DNA of 64,000 bases from Aristaeella lactis (GCF_018118585.1 NZ_CP069421.1:558001-622000), one strand, 5' to 3'; numbered from the stretch's first letter, positions 17,797 through 26,207 are shown. Notes: generated by a model from the letters alone, not told the origin. Numbers and translations: made by a program.

Positions 17797-18549
17797 TTAC
17801 AATTCATCCAGGATATCTTCCAGGGGAATCGGGAAGATGAGCAGCTCCGCGTTATCCGGAACCTCCTCATAGACATCCTCTGGCTGGAGATAAAAGACCG
17901 GATCCCCGTTTTCATCCAGGTAGAAATTTTCCTCAGGGAAGAAAAACCCGGCAAGATAGTCTTCTGTGAGGCCGGCGTAGTCAATTCCCGCTTCATTTTC
18001 CTCAATCATATTCCAGACCATTTCGCGAATGAGCTTATCCGCTTTCTCGGTCTGACGGTTCTGGAGCCATTCCTCGCTTTCATCGGCGGAGAGGATGCCC
18101 AGCACCTTGGGAAGTGTATAGGTCATACCGGGGCTTCCGTTTTTCCGCGAAAAGACATGGCCATTCCAGGAAATCCTTGTGATATCCGGATTGGTTTCTT
18201 CCCTGCGGATCAGGACGGAGAAATAATCATCATTGTTACAGGTGACTGTATAAGTGATCACGGTGGAGGAATCAAAACCTTCGAAGGCTTCCTGGATGAT
18301 CGGTACGGTGAAGCCGAGGTCATACTCGATCAGTTCCGTGTAGAAGGTGTTGATTTCAGCACCGCCTTCTGCAGCTTCATCCGGGTGGGGATAGCGGTAG
18401 CTGTAAGAAAAGGTTCCGGAGGAAGCATCCGCTTCATCATAGGGGATGACCAGGTCTTCCGCATAGTCATCAAGCAGCGGCAGGGGCTCAGCCAGCGCGG
18501 AGGCGGAAGCCAGGAACAGGACCAGGAATAAAGCCAGAATACGCTTCAT
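17797..18549 (-). CDS. Exported protein, DUF3298-like
   Basis: The 250-residue protein opens with a signal peptide, MKRILALFLVLFLASASALA, with a signal-peptidase I type cleavage after ALA. The rest has the pattern of DUF4163/DUF3298 (PdaC/RsiV C-terminal) domains, notably ENFYLDENGDPVFYLQPEDV near the C-terminus. RsiV-type domains bind lysozyme, but I see no anti-sigma partner. It is last in a minus-strand group with the zinc-ribbon membrane protein and an LCP-like protein, consistent with an envelope role. Confidence 0.7.
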   Translation of the reverse strand: MKRILALFLVLFLASASALAEPLPLLDDYAEDLVIPYDEADASSGTFSYSYRYPHPDEAAEGGAEINTFYTELIEYDLGFTVPIIQEAFEGFDSSTVITYTVTCNNDDYFSVLIRREETNPDITRISWNGHVFSRKNGSPGMTYTLPKVLGILSADESEEWLQNRQTEKADKLIREMVWNMIEENEAGIDYAGLTEDYLAGFFFPEENFYLDENGDPVFYLQPEDVYEEVPDNAELLIFPIPLEDILDEL

Positions 18550-18565
18550 GGATCATGACTCCTTA

Positions 18566-20374
18566 TTATTTATCATCATGGACATATCTTGCGGTCAGCA
18601 CGGGCATGCTGTTGTAGGAGGAAGTAACGTCCGCATAGATCCGGTAGTAGTGACCGATTTCAAGATGCTTGCTCATAGCGCGCGGAATCTCAACCACCAC
18701 AGGCTGGGATTTTCCGTCTTCACTGGTATAGATCACCACACGCTGCGGCTTGGATTCTTCCTCGTGATCAACGGTGCCCATTATGACATAGATCTGGCCG
18801 TTCTTGATCCGGGCCGGCATGTTGTTCAGCAGTTCACTGTAACCAGCGGCATCCAGGCCCCAGGCCTTTGGTGAGTAAATGCTCTCATTGGGAAGATAAT
18901 ACACTTCGTGGTTTACCGTAACGCTTCTTCCCTCATGGGTCGCGTTGATGGTGATGGTGTTATAACCGATCTTATCGAAGACGGCGTAGAAGTAGAAGTT
19001 GCCGGATTTGTCCATGTCTGTGGTGTTCAGGTCCGTATGGGGGGTGGAGATGGTGACGTAGGCACCGGGTTCGGTCTGGGCACTGACCTTCATATGGTCT
19101 TCGTTTGTGGTACTGATAGTATTCGGCGCCAGGTCCAGTACAAGATCCTGTTTTTCACGATAGAGTACAACCTTGAGTGTCTGCTCACGGCAGTACCTGG
19201 AACGGACGGCGAAAATGAATTCATTATCACCGATGGGTTGCACAATCGCATTGTAGTTCATTTCACCTGTTTCGTTGTTAACCTTATCGCTCTCGTCCTT
19301 GTTGTTGACGAAAACCCTGGAACCGGGACGAACCCTGAGTCGAATGGCTGACATGGTTGTTGAAACCGTGGTACGCAGGGATTCGGGATATTCAAGGGTA
19401 ACCGGGCTGAGGGGAATGGTGATCTGGTAGGTGACAAGCGGGAGCGGAGACTGTCTTCCGGCGGAGGTTTTCAGGAAGGGCGTCAGCGTGACATCCATAG
19501 TCTCATCCAGGGCACCTTCCAGGTTGTCATACCACGTATGGTCCACCACCTCGATGGTGGCGAAGCCGTTTGTGACCACATAACTGGAGTGGAGCTCCTT
19601 GATATAAATGGTGGTTCCTTCCTCGCCGGGGATCAGGATCGTATGGGCGGGAAAACCGTCTTCATCGAACGAGGCGGAAATGATGGCATCGTGATTGATG
19701 GCGGGCTCGCTTCCGGCAGAAAGATACTGATATCCGAACCATCCGGCGGCACCGATGACAGCCAGGATGGCCAGGACCAGCAGGATCTTGAGGAAAATAT
19801 GTTTCTTTTCCGCCGGCTGCGCGATATTTTTGCCCAGGGGGCCGGCAAGATGCCAGGAACCGGTGCCCTGGGAGTAGCCGCCGACAGGAATAGGATCGTA
19901 GGTCCTGCTTTCGGCAAAAACGCCGTTTTCATTCATGAAGCGAACCCTGTGCCTGTTTTCGGATTCCTCACGGCGAAGGGATTCATCCCGGATGGTCGGC
20001 TGTACCCGGACTGCTGTCAGGGGCATATTGTCATGAGTCACCTTGCGGGTGCGGGACGTGGTTTCCTCGGTAACGATCACTTCCGGCGCTGTACGGGACG
20101 AGGACTGGCGGGAAAGGCGGCTCTGGCGCTCGGCACCTTCACGCTTGCGCTTCTTCAGGTCCTGCATTTCACCGGCAAGCTTGTCCCGGTTGTCCGGGGT
20201 CGCGTCCACCTGGCCGAATTCATCGGCGCGCAGATATGCCGTGGAAGGACCGCCGTCCTTCAGCGTGTCCTTCCATTGCAGACGTGATACTTCGTCAATA
20301 TTCAGCGGCGCGCCGCATTTGATACAGTGGGGCATGGAAGCGCGGTTCCACTGCCCGCATTCAGGACATTTCAT
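18566..20374 (-). CDS. Zinc-ribbon membrane protein with beta-sandwich ectodomain
   Basis: The 602-residue protein has an N-terminal zinc ribbon (CPEC at 3-6, CIKC at 17-20), a long charged cytosolic linker, and one membrane helix at about 193-217. An ectodomain of about 385 residues follows. It contains successive beta-sandwich or Ig-like parts (SRVFVNNKDESD, a PEGA-like segment, and EPGAYVTISTPHTDLN) and a C-terminal OB-fold-like segment ending VLTARYVHDDK. It is a structural analogue of the protein at 10374-12326. Neighbours (LCP-like protein upstream, DUF3298-like protein downstream, small gaps) suggest an envelope-associated operon. Function unknown. Confidence 0.8.
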   Translation of the reverse strand: MKCPECGQWNRASMPHCIKCGAPLNIDEVSRLQWKDTLKDGGPSTAYLRADEFGQVDATPDNRDKLAGEMQDLKKRKREGAERQSRLSRQSSSRTAPEVIVTEETTSRTRKVTHDNMPLTAVRVQPTIRDESLRREESENRHRVRFMNENGVFAESRTYDPIPVGGYSQGTGSWHLAGPLGKNIAQPAEKKHIFLKILLVLAILAVIGAAGWFGYQYLSAGSEPAINHDAIISASFDEDGFPAHTILIPGEEGTTIYIKELHSSYVVTNGFATIEVVDHTWYDNLEGALDETMDVTLTPFLKTSAGRQSPLPLVTYQITIPLSPVTLEYPESLRTTVSTTMSAIRLRVRPGSRVFVNNKDESDKVNNETGEMNYNAIVQPIGDNEFIFAVRSRYCREQTLKVVLYREKQDLVLDLAPNTISTTNEDHMKVSAQTEPGAYVTISTPHTDLNTTDMDKSGNFYFYAVFDKIGYNTITINATHEGRSVTVNHEVYYLPNESIYSPKAWGLDAAGYSELLNNMPARIKNGQIYVIMGTVDHEEESKPQRVVIYTSEDGKSQPVVVEIPRAMSKHLEIGHYYRIYADVTSSYNSMPVLTARYVHDDK

Positions 20375-20396
20375 TGCATGCTCCTATTGATCGTTG

Positions 20397-21578
20397 TCAG
20401 AAGTCCAGATCATCATCATCAGCGACAAGGAAGCTGTTCTGGAGGTAGTCGTACATCTGCTCACGGCAGTAGGGCCAGTTGACTTCCTGGGTGGCCATAC
20501 CGGCATAGTGATGGGAACGGACAGCGCCTTCCATGGGGATACGCAGTTCCTCAATGGTGCACTGGCGCAGGGAGAAGGCGTATTCGGCTGCCTGAATCAT
20601 GTCATCCAGGTTCATGTTGGTCTTGTTGTTGTTCTCCAGGATATTGTTGGCGAGGGCCTTGGCGTCTTCCCAGGTCATGGTGCGGCATTTGTCTGCCAGC
20701 AGGCTCAGCACTGTCCGGGCACGCTGGGTACGCATGAAGTCACCGCCGCCGCCGAATTTGCGGATACGCATGTATAGAACCGCGGAGCAGCCGCCGGTGC
20801 GCTTGACCACTTTGGAGGCGTCATCCTTCTGGTTGGCTTCGGTTACCCTGTTCTGCTTTTCCGCCCACTCGGTTGTCTTGAAGGTGTAGACACCGGCAGG
20901 ATGATGGCCGCCGGACTGCAGGTCATGACCATTGGGGTCGGTGACGGTTCCGCGGAGAACAGTGTATTTGAGGGCAGCGATTTCGGCTTCGTTCAGTTCG
21001 ATCTCCACGCCGCCGAGATAGTCCACAATATTCGCGATCTGCTTGAAGGTGAAGAGAATGTACTTTTCGACCCTCACGCCGATGTGCTGGCTGATGATCC
21101 GGCACAGGACCTCGGGTCCGTAGTCATTGTATACGCGGTTAATCCTGCCGTATTTATCCTCTCCGGAGGATTCCTCCAGATTGGTTTTCTTGATCAGCGC
21201 GTCACGGATGAAAGAGGTCAGCATGATACGGTGGGCACGGGTATCCAGGGTGAGCAGGACGATACCGTCTGTATTACCGTACATGTCCTTACGGCCGCCG
21301 GTGGCGTATTTGGGAACGCCGATCCCGTCCGGACGGGCATCCCTGACCCACTGGTCGATACAAAGCAGAAGATAATGATGCTGCCCTTCCACCACGGGAG
21401 GAAGCTCATCATAAGGAACAACTTCAATGCTCAGCGGTGTGTTTTCATCCACATGCTGTTTGACCCACTCTTCCGGGGAGAGCGTGACAGACGGTTCGGC
21501 CGGCGCCGTATTTTCCGCGAAAACCGGGATCAGCGGGAGCAGTGTGAGCACAAGGATCAAAGCAAAGAGTTTCCGCAT
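20397..21578 (-). CDS. LytR-CpsA-Psr (LCP) family-like exported protein
   Basis: LCP proteins attach glycopolymers to peptidoglycan. The 393-residue product has a signal sequence (MRKLFALILVLTLLPLIPVFAE) with no obvious remaining membrane anchor. The LCP core includes NTDGIVLLTLDTRAHRIMLTSF, an Arg/Asp-rich catalytic segment, YGPEVLCRIISQHIGVRVEKYI and IANIVDYLGGVEIELNEAE. The HxRIRK-like MRIRKFGGGGDFMRTQRAR is also typical. I chose the internal ATG at 21578, which has GAAGGAG 11 bases upstream, rather than a longer frame whose added residues look non-coding. The cleavable signal is unusual for LCP proteins, which are normally anchored. Confidence 0.85.
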   Translation of the reverse strand: MRKLFALILVLTLLPLIPVFAENTAPAEPSVTLSPEEWVKQHVDENTPLSIEVVPYDELPPVVEGQHHYLLLCIDQWVRDARPDGIGVPKYATGGRKDMYGNTDGIVLLTLDTRAHRIMLTSFIRDALIKKTNLEESSGEDKYGRINRVYNDYGPEVLCRIISQHIGVRVEKYILFTFKQIANIVDYLGGVEIELNEAEIAALKYTVLRGTVTDPNGHDLQSGGHHPAGVYTFKTTEWAEKQNRVTEANQKDDASKVVKRTGGCSAVLYMRIRKFGGGGDFMRTQRARTVLSLLADKCRTMTWEDAKALANNILENNNKTNMNLDDMIQAAEYAFSLRQCTIEELRIPMEGAVRSHHYAGMATQEVNWPYCREQMYDYLQNSFLVADDDDLDF

Positions 21579-21621
21579 GGATGAATACACTCCTTCAGGT
21601 AAAAATGAAAGATCAACAATC

Positions 21622-21650
21622 ATTATACTATAGAAATGTAAATATTTAAA
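21622..21650 (-). promoter_or_regulatory. Putative promoter of the LCP-like gene
   Basis: Minus strand TTTAAA (21645-21650), 17 bases, TATAAT (21622-21627). The -35 is weak (4 of 6). Two TTTTCGAAAA palindromes lie directly upstream. Confidence 0.5.
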
Positions 21651-21663
21651 GTAGAAATGCTTA

Positions 21664-21695
21664 TTTTCGAAAAACATCTGAAACATTTTCGAAAA
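21664..21695. promoter_or_regulatory. Paired TTTTCGAAAA palindromes in divergent intergenic region
   Basis: Two identical 10-bp palindromes, TTTTCGAAAA, at 21664-21673 and 21686-21695 are 22 bases apart centre to centre, about two turns of the helix. They lie between the divergent LCP-like and flavoprotein genes, upstream of the LCP promoter, a spacing suited to a dimeric repressor or activator. The flavoprotein has a TATAAT box at 21731-21736. Confidence 0.55.
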
Positions 21696-21798
21696 GAAAG
21701 TCAAAACTTTTCTTTTTATTGCTTCAATGATATAATCAACAGGCTGGTGAACCGCGCTGAACGGCTTTCCGGACTAAAGAGATGAAAGACTGAATGCA

Positions 21799-23175
21799 AT
21801 GGATTATGATGTGCTGATCATCGGGGCAGGCCCGGGAGGCATTTTTACAGCTTATGAACTGACGGAAAAGGCGGAAAAACCGCTGAAAGCCGCTGTGTTT
21901 GAGTTGGGCAGGGAACTGAGCAAACGCAAATGCCCTATCGACGGGGAAAAAGTCAAATCTTGCGTACGCTGCAAGACCTGCTCGATCATGAGCGGCTTTG
22001 GCGGCGCAGGCGCCTTCTCCGACGGCAAATACAACATCACCAACGATTTCGGCGGAAGCCTGCATGAACACGTGGGCAAGGGCCGGGCGCTGGATCTGAT
22101 GCGCTATGTGGATGAGATCAACCTGAAATACGGTGGGGAGGGGACTAAACTTTACTCCACCGCAAACACCTCCATCCGCAAAACCTGCCTGCAGAACGGC
22201 CTGCACCTGCTGGACGCGCAGGTGCGCCATCTGGGAACCGATATTAACTATGTGGTTCTGGACAACCTGTACAATGAGCTGAAGGAGAAGGTGGACTTCT
22301 TCTTTGAAACAGCTGTGGCGTCCGTTACCCGGGAGGGAGAAGGATACCGGGTTACCCTGGAAGACGGAAAAAGCTATACGGCACCGTGCTGCGTAATTTC
22401 CGTCGGACGGAGCGGCAGCAAGTGGATGGAAGGCGTATGCCGGGATATGGGCATTCCCACCAAGAGCAACCGCGTGGATATCGGCGTGCGGGTGGAACTG
22501 CCTGCCCAGGTATTCAGCCACCTGACGGATGAACTGTATGAAAGCAAGATCGTGTACCGGACAGAGAAGTTTGAGGATCTGGTCAGGACCTTCTGCATGA
22601 ATCCGCACGGCGCTGTTGTCAGCGAGAACACCAACGGAATCGTGACGGTGAACGGACACAGCTATGAGGATCCGGCCAAGCATACGGACAATACCAATTT
22701 CGCACTGCTGGTCAGCAAACATTTCTCCGAGCCCTTCAAGGATTCCAATGGCTACGGTGAGTCCATCGCCCGGCTGAGCAACATGCTGGGCGGCGGCGTT
22801 ATCGTACAGCGCTTCGGAGATCTGGTGCGGGGGCGGAGAAGCACGCCCGGCAGGATCGCTGATTCCTTTGTGACGCCCACCCTGGCGGCAACGCCCGGCG
22901 ATCTGAGCCTGGTGATCCCGAAACGGATCCTGGACGGCATTATTGAAATGATCTACGCCCTGGACAAGATCGCACCCGGTACGGCGAATGACGATACCCT
23001 GCTGTACGGTGTTGAGGTCAAGTTCTACAACATGGAAGTCGAACTGGATGAGAACCTGGAGACAGCCTATCCGGGCCTGTATGTGATCGGCGACGGCAGC
23101 GGCGTGACGCACAGCCTGTCCCACGCCAGCGCCAGCGGAGTACATGTGGCGAGGAGAATATTGCAGAATCTTTGA
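21799..23175 (+). CDS. FAD-dependent oxidoreductase of the COG2509 type
   Basis: The 458-residue protein starts with the Rossmann FAD motif DVLIIGAGPGGIFTAYEL. A four-Cys segment follows, CPIDGEKVKSCVRCKTC (about residues 46-62), then FGGAGAFSDGKYN. A C-terminal region contains GLYVIGDGSGVTHSLSHASASGVHVARR, the second FAD-binding motif. This matches an uncharacterised dehydrogenase family (COG2509). The electron partner and substrate are unknown. The gene is followed, with no gene between, by a multi-hairpin repeat region. Confidence 0.88.
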   Translation: MDYDVLIIGAGPGGIFTAYELTEKAEKPLKAAVFELGRELSKRKCPIDGEKVKSCVRCKTCSIMSGFGGAGAFSDGKYNITNDFGGSLHEHVGKGRALDLMRYVDEINLKYGGEGTKLYSTANTSIRKTCLQNGLHLLDAQVRHLGTDINYVVLDNLYNELKEKVDFFFETAVASVTREGEGYRVTLEDGKSYTAPCCVISVGRSGSKWMEGVCRDMGIPTKSNRVDIGVRVELPAQVFSHLTDELYESKIVYRTEKFEDLVRTFCMNPHGAVVSENTNGIVTVNGHSYEDPAKHTDNTNFALLVSKHFSEPFKDSNGYGESIARLSNMLGGGVIVQRFGDLVRGRRSTPGRIADSFVTPTLAATPGDLSLVIPKRILDGIIEMIYALDKIAPGTANDDTLLYGVEVKFYNMEVELDENLETAYPGLYVIGDGSGVTHSLSHASASGVHVARRILQNL

Positions 23176-23195
23176 GGATTATGCAATATTCTCCA

Positions 23196-23392
23196 GTGAA
23201 ATGTTGACTTCGTAAACGAAGTCAACGTGAAATATTTGACTGCGTCAAATGTGAAATATTGAACGATCGAAACCGCGGCCGGCAAAGCGTAAACGCTTCC
23301 AGCCGCGGTTTTTCCGTTCAATGTGAAATATTGAGCAAAAGCCATCGGAAAAGCTAAAGCTTTCGATGGCTTTTTATGCTCAATGTGATAGT
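23196..23392 (+). repeat. Array of four hairpins with a constant GTGAAATATT linker
   Basis: Linkers at 23196-23205 (GTGAAATGTT), 23227-23236, 23251-23260 and 23323-23332 (all GTGAAATATT), and a partial GTGATAGTT at 23385, separate four unrelated hairpins. Hairpin 1 is 10 bp (GTTGACTTCG, loop TAAA, 23203-23226). Hairpin 2 is 7 bp (ATTTGAC/GTCAAAT, 23234-23250). Hairpin 3 has an ATTGAACG/CGTTCAAT base (23258-23322) and an inner AACCGCGGC/GCCGCGGTT. Hairpin 4 has an ATTGAGCA/TGCTCAAT base (23330-23384) with an inner AAAAGCCATCG/CGATGGCTTTT. Hairpins 3 and 4 each contain a GC-rich stem followed by a T run and could also act as terminators. Confidence 0.85.
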
Positions 23393-23454
23393 TACTCCTG
23401 ACCAGTGACCGTAAGTTGTTTACTTCTGCCGGGGTGTGTAGTCAGAGACGGAGG

Positions 23455-24624
23455 TTATAAGGAAACGAGTTTTTCTGTGAAAGGGAGCGTGTCGGGAAGG
23501 CGGCAGCACTGGGCCCAGAGGCACCAGGCGGCCAGGTCGGCCGGGTCAGCGGTGTTTTTCCATTCCGCGAAGGAAGAAATGACAGGAATGGAAAGGGATT
23601 TCCAGAGGGAAGTCATTTCCGGGTTTTTCCGGAGACCGAGCAGAAGCGCGTGATCCGGAAGGGGCAAGGTGTCCAGCTTTTCCTTTGTGAGCCCCAGAAG
23701 GGCACAGGCGCAAAGACGGCTGATGCGGGCCGCAGGATAGCGTCTGCCGGAAAGGGCAGAGATCAGTTCACGGCGGGTGTTCGAAACGGAAGCGGCATTG
23801 CGAAGCGCGTTTTCCATTCCTTCAGAGAGATCCGGAAGGGAACTGTATTCCGTGTCGGACATGGAACGCAGGCGGGAAAGCAGGAGGCTGTCCAGAATAT
23901 GTTCGTCCGGAATCCGGCCTTCCAGGAAACGGGAGCGAAGGATCTGCATGGTGTATTCCGGTACAGCCTGATAAGCAGGGGTGTAGCTGCCCTGAAGCAG
24001 GTATTCCCGAAGGGCTGAAGCAGAGGGGGATTCCGGATCGACCGCCGCGGCATGATAATTCCCCTTGCGGGGTATGATGACGGAAGAAAGGGAAAGGTTC
24101 AGGCGGCGAACCGCCCGGAGATAACAGACAGCCAGCGTGTTGTTGGGACGGTCCAGAAGACCGTTCGCTTCCGGAAGCACGGAAGAAAGCGCGGCGGAGA
24201 AAGCGGCGGGATAGCCGATGCCTGCTGACAGACCCTCTTTCAGCGCGGCTTCAAAAGCCGGGGGCGGGGATTCCAGCAGATCAGCGGCGCGGCCCAGAAG
24301 CGCTTCATCCGGAGTTTCCGCGCCGAAAGCCAGGTGGGTCGCACCCAGCCGGGCCAGCAGGGATACAGCGCCAAGGGCATAATGCTCCGCGTCCCGGACA
24401 GTCCAGGCTGCCGGCAGGGAGAAGACAGCATCCGCGCCGGCTTCCAGCGCGCAGCGAGCCCGGTCAGAGGGAGAAAGAAGCGACAGCTCTCCGCGCTGTT
24501 TGACACAGGGAGAGAGAACGACAAAGACCAGATCAGGCGAGAGGAGGCGCTTTGCCTCCGTGATATGATACAGGTGTCCGCGGTGGAAAGGATCGTATTC
24601 AGCCACGATGCCGAGAATCTTCAC
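23455..24624 (-). CDS. tmcAL: tRNA(Met) cytidine acetate ligase, TmcAL-like
   Basis: TmcAL makes N4-acetylcytidine at the wobble base of elongator tRNA-Met using acetate and ATP. The 389-residue protein has the nucleotidyltransferase motif ILGIVAEYDPFHRGH and the following VVLSPCVKQRG and GADAVFSLP segments, with typical length. I chose the GTG at 24624, which has AAGGGG eight bases upstream, over a GTG at 24633 that overlaps that ribosome site. Acetate kinase is encoded divergently next door, an intriguing metabolic neighbour since both use acetate. Confidence 0.9.
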   Translation of the reverse strand: MKILGIVAEYDPFHRGHLYHITEAKRLLSPDLVFVVLSPCVKQRGELSLLSPSDRARCALEAGADAVFSLPAAWTVRDAEHYALGAVSLLARLGATHLAFGAETPDEALLGRAADLLESPPPAFEAALKEGLSAGIGYPAAFSAALSSVLPEANGLLDRPNNTLAVCYLRAVRRLNLSLSSVIIPRKGNYHAAAVDPESPSASALREYLLQGSYTPAYQAVPEYTMQILRSRFLEGRIPDEHILDSLLLSRLRSMSDTEYSSLPDLSEGMENALRNAASVSNTRRELISALSGRRYPAARISRLCACALLGLTKEKLDTLPLPDHALLLGLRKNPEMTSLWKSLSIPVISSFAEWKNTADPADLAAWCLWAQCCRLPDTLPFTEKLVSL

Positions 24625-24789
24625 GCGAAACACCCCTTTCAGTCAATTAACAATGAACAATTAACAATGAACAATTGGAATTTCAATGCTTATAACAGTT
24701 TGAGTGTAGCATTTTAGGTCTTTATTTTCAAGCAAAAGAGGAGTATAATTATTTGTAGCATTTTATTAAGAGAAGGAGTTCGAAACGAA
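24625..24789. other. Intergenic region tmcAL-ackA with AACAATG repeats
   Basis: The gap of 165 bases holds a tandem AACAATGAACAATTA tract (about 24645-24676) and an ackA promoter candidate further on. No gene is visible. Confidence 0.65.
24721..24749 (+). promoter_or_regulatory. ackA: Putative promoter of ackA
   Basis: TTTATT (24721-24726), 17 bases, TATAAT (24744-24749). The -10 is perfect, the -35 is weak. The start codon is about 40 bases downstream, behind AAGGAG. Confidence 0.55.
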
Positions 24790-26028
24790 ATGAAAATTCT
24801 GGTTGTGAACGCAGGGTCCTCTTCCCTGAAATATCAGCTGATCGACATGGACGGCGAGAAAGAGCTGGCCAAAGGACTGGTTGAGCGGATCGGTATTGAA
24901 GGCAGCAAGCTGAAGCACAGCGCCGGAGACAAAAAGACCGAGATCGTGCAGGCAATTCCGGACCATGAAGCCGCTGCCCAGCTGATGCTCAAGATTCTCC
25001 AGGATCCGGAGTTCGGCGTCATCAAGAGCACTGACGAGATCGGCGCTGTTGGCCACCGGGTACTGCACGGCGGCAGCGCGTTCACGGCTTCCGTTATTGT
25101 GAACGACGCGGCCAAACAGGCCATCCGGGACTGCTTCCCGCTGGGACCGCTGCATAACCCCGCCAACCTCATGGGTATTGAAGCCTGCGAAAAGGTCATG
25201 AAGGGAACGCCCCAGGTTGCCGTGTTCGACACCGCGTTCCATCAGACCATGCCCCCGAAGGCCTATATGTACGGCGTTCCGAAGATGTATGAGGAAAAGC
25301 TGCATGTCCGCCGCTACGGCTTCCACGGCACCAGTCACCGCTATGTGAGCCGCCGGGTGTGCGAGTTCCTGGGTATCAGCCCCATCGGCAAGAAGATCAT
25401 CATCTGCCACCTGGGCAACGGTTCCAGCCTGAGCGCCGTGATGGATGGCAAGTGCCAGGATACATCCATGGGCCTGACGCCTCTGGAAGGCCTGCTGATG
25501 GGCACCCGCTGCGGCAGCTGCGATCCCGCTGTGGTACAGTTCATTGCCAACAATCCCCTGAACGATGACGGCACGCCTGTGGGCCATCCGATCAGCGTGG
25601 ATGAAGTGCTGACGATGATGAACAAGAAGAGCGGCCTGCTGGGCATCAGCGGCAAGAGCAGTGACTGCCGGGATATTGACGACCTGGCCAGCAAGGGAGA
25701 TCCGAACGCCAAACTGGCGCAGGATATGCTGATCTACGGCATCAAGAAGTACATCGGTTCCTACGCGGCAGCCATGGGCGGAGTGGACATCATCGTGTTC
25801 ACAGCCGGTATCGGCGAGAACAACGCTGACCTGCGTGCACAGGTGATCGACGGCCTGGAATTCATGGGCGCGAAGATCGATCCCGAAAAGAACAAGACCC
25901 GCAAGGAAGCCGTAATCTCCGCGGATGACAGCAAAGTGACCGTGTGCGTGATCCCCACAAACGAGGAGATCATGATCGCACGCGACACGCTGGACCTGGT
26001 TACCACCGGAAAAGTACGGGATAATTAA
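24790..26028 (+). CDS. ackA: Acetate kinase
   Basis: This 412-residue cytosolic enzyme interconverts acetyl phosphate and ADP with acetate and ATP. It has the ASKHA signature MKILVVNAGSSSLKYQL at the start, FDTAFHQTMP near residue 148, YGFHGTSHRYVS near 177, and HLGNGSSLSAVMDG and FTAGIGENNADLR further on. Length is normal for bacterial AckA. No pta gene (phosphotransacetylase) is adjacent, so the usual pair is split here. AAGGAG lies before the start. Confidence 0.97.
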   Translation: MKILVVNAGSSSLKYQLIDMDGEKELAKGLVERIGIEGSKLKHSAGDKKTEIVQAIPDHEAAAQLMLKILQDPEFGVIKSTDEIGAVGHRVLHGGSAFTASVIVNDAAKQAIRDCFPLGPLHNPANLMGIEACEKVMKGTPQVAVFDTAFHQTMPPKAYMYGVPKMYEEKLHVRRYGFHGTSHRYVSRRVCEFLGISPIGKKIIICHLGNGSSLSAVMDGKCQDTSMGLTPLEGLLMGTRCGSCDPAVVQFIANNPLNDDGTPVGHPISVDEVLTMMNKKSGLLGISGKSSDCRDIDDLASKGDPNAKLAQDMLIYGIKKYIGSYAAAMGGVDIIVFTAGIGENNADLRAQVIDGLEFMGAKIDPEKNKTRKEAVISADDSKVTVCVIPTNEEIMIARDTLDLVTTGKVRDN

Positions 26029-26074
26029 TTCAGAATTCAGAATTCAGAATTCAGAATTATGTTATGAAGAATGA

Positions 26075-26140
26075 GCGCTGTTTTTCCTCCCGTTTCGCCG
26101 GAGGAAAAAACGGCGGGTGAAGCGGGAGAAAAACAGGCGC
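26075..26140. repeat. Long imperfect inverted repeat upstream of yceD
   Basis: GCGCTGTTTTTCCTCCCG (from 26075) pairs with CGGGAGAAAAACAGGCGC (ending at 26140) with small bulges, and the inside contains CGCCG/CGGCG. Both arms have T/A runs next to GC stems, so it could be a two-way terminator between ackA and yceD or a structured RNA. Confidence 0.65.
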
Positions 26141-26150
26141 AAATTCTTTG

Positions 26151-26179
26151 TTGACAAACGTTTTGCATCGAATTATAAT
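26151..26179 (+). promoter_or_regulatory. Consensus promoter of yceD-rpmF
   Basis: TTGACA (26151-26156), 17 bases, TATAAT (26174-26179): both boxes perfect. The yceD start codon is at 26208. Confidence 0.92.
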
Positions 26180-26207
26180 ACCAAATGGTCACTTTTGAGG
26201 TGAGGAC

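Larger units (their letters stand above)
26029..26207. other. Intergenic region with AATTCAG repeats, inverted repeat and promoter
   Basis: The region opens with AATTCAG units repeated (26028-26057). It then holds a 66-base imperfect inverted repeat (26075-26140) and a consensus promoter (26151-26179). There is no gene. Confidence 0.7.

Noticed and set aside
23176-23454. CRISPR array in the flavoprotein-tmcAL gap
   Set aside because: The repeated GTGAAATATT linker separates hairpins, not unique spacers of constant length, and no cas genes are near.
26156-26163. AAACGTTT palindrome in the yceD promoter spacer as a LacI operator
   Set aside because: It matches only the 8-bp core, has no flanking symmetry, and regulation of L32 by a sugar repressor has no support.
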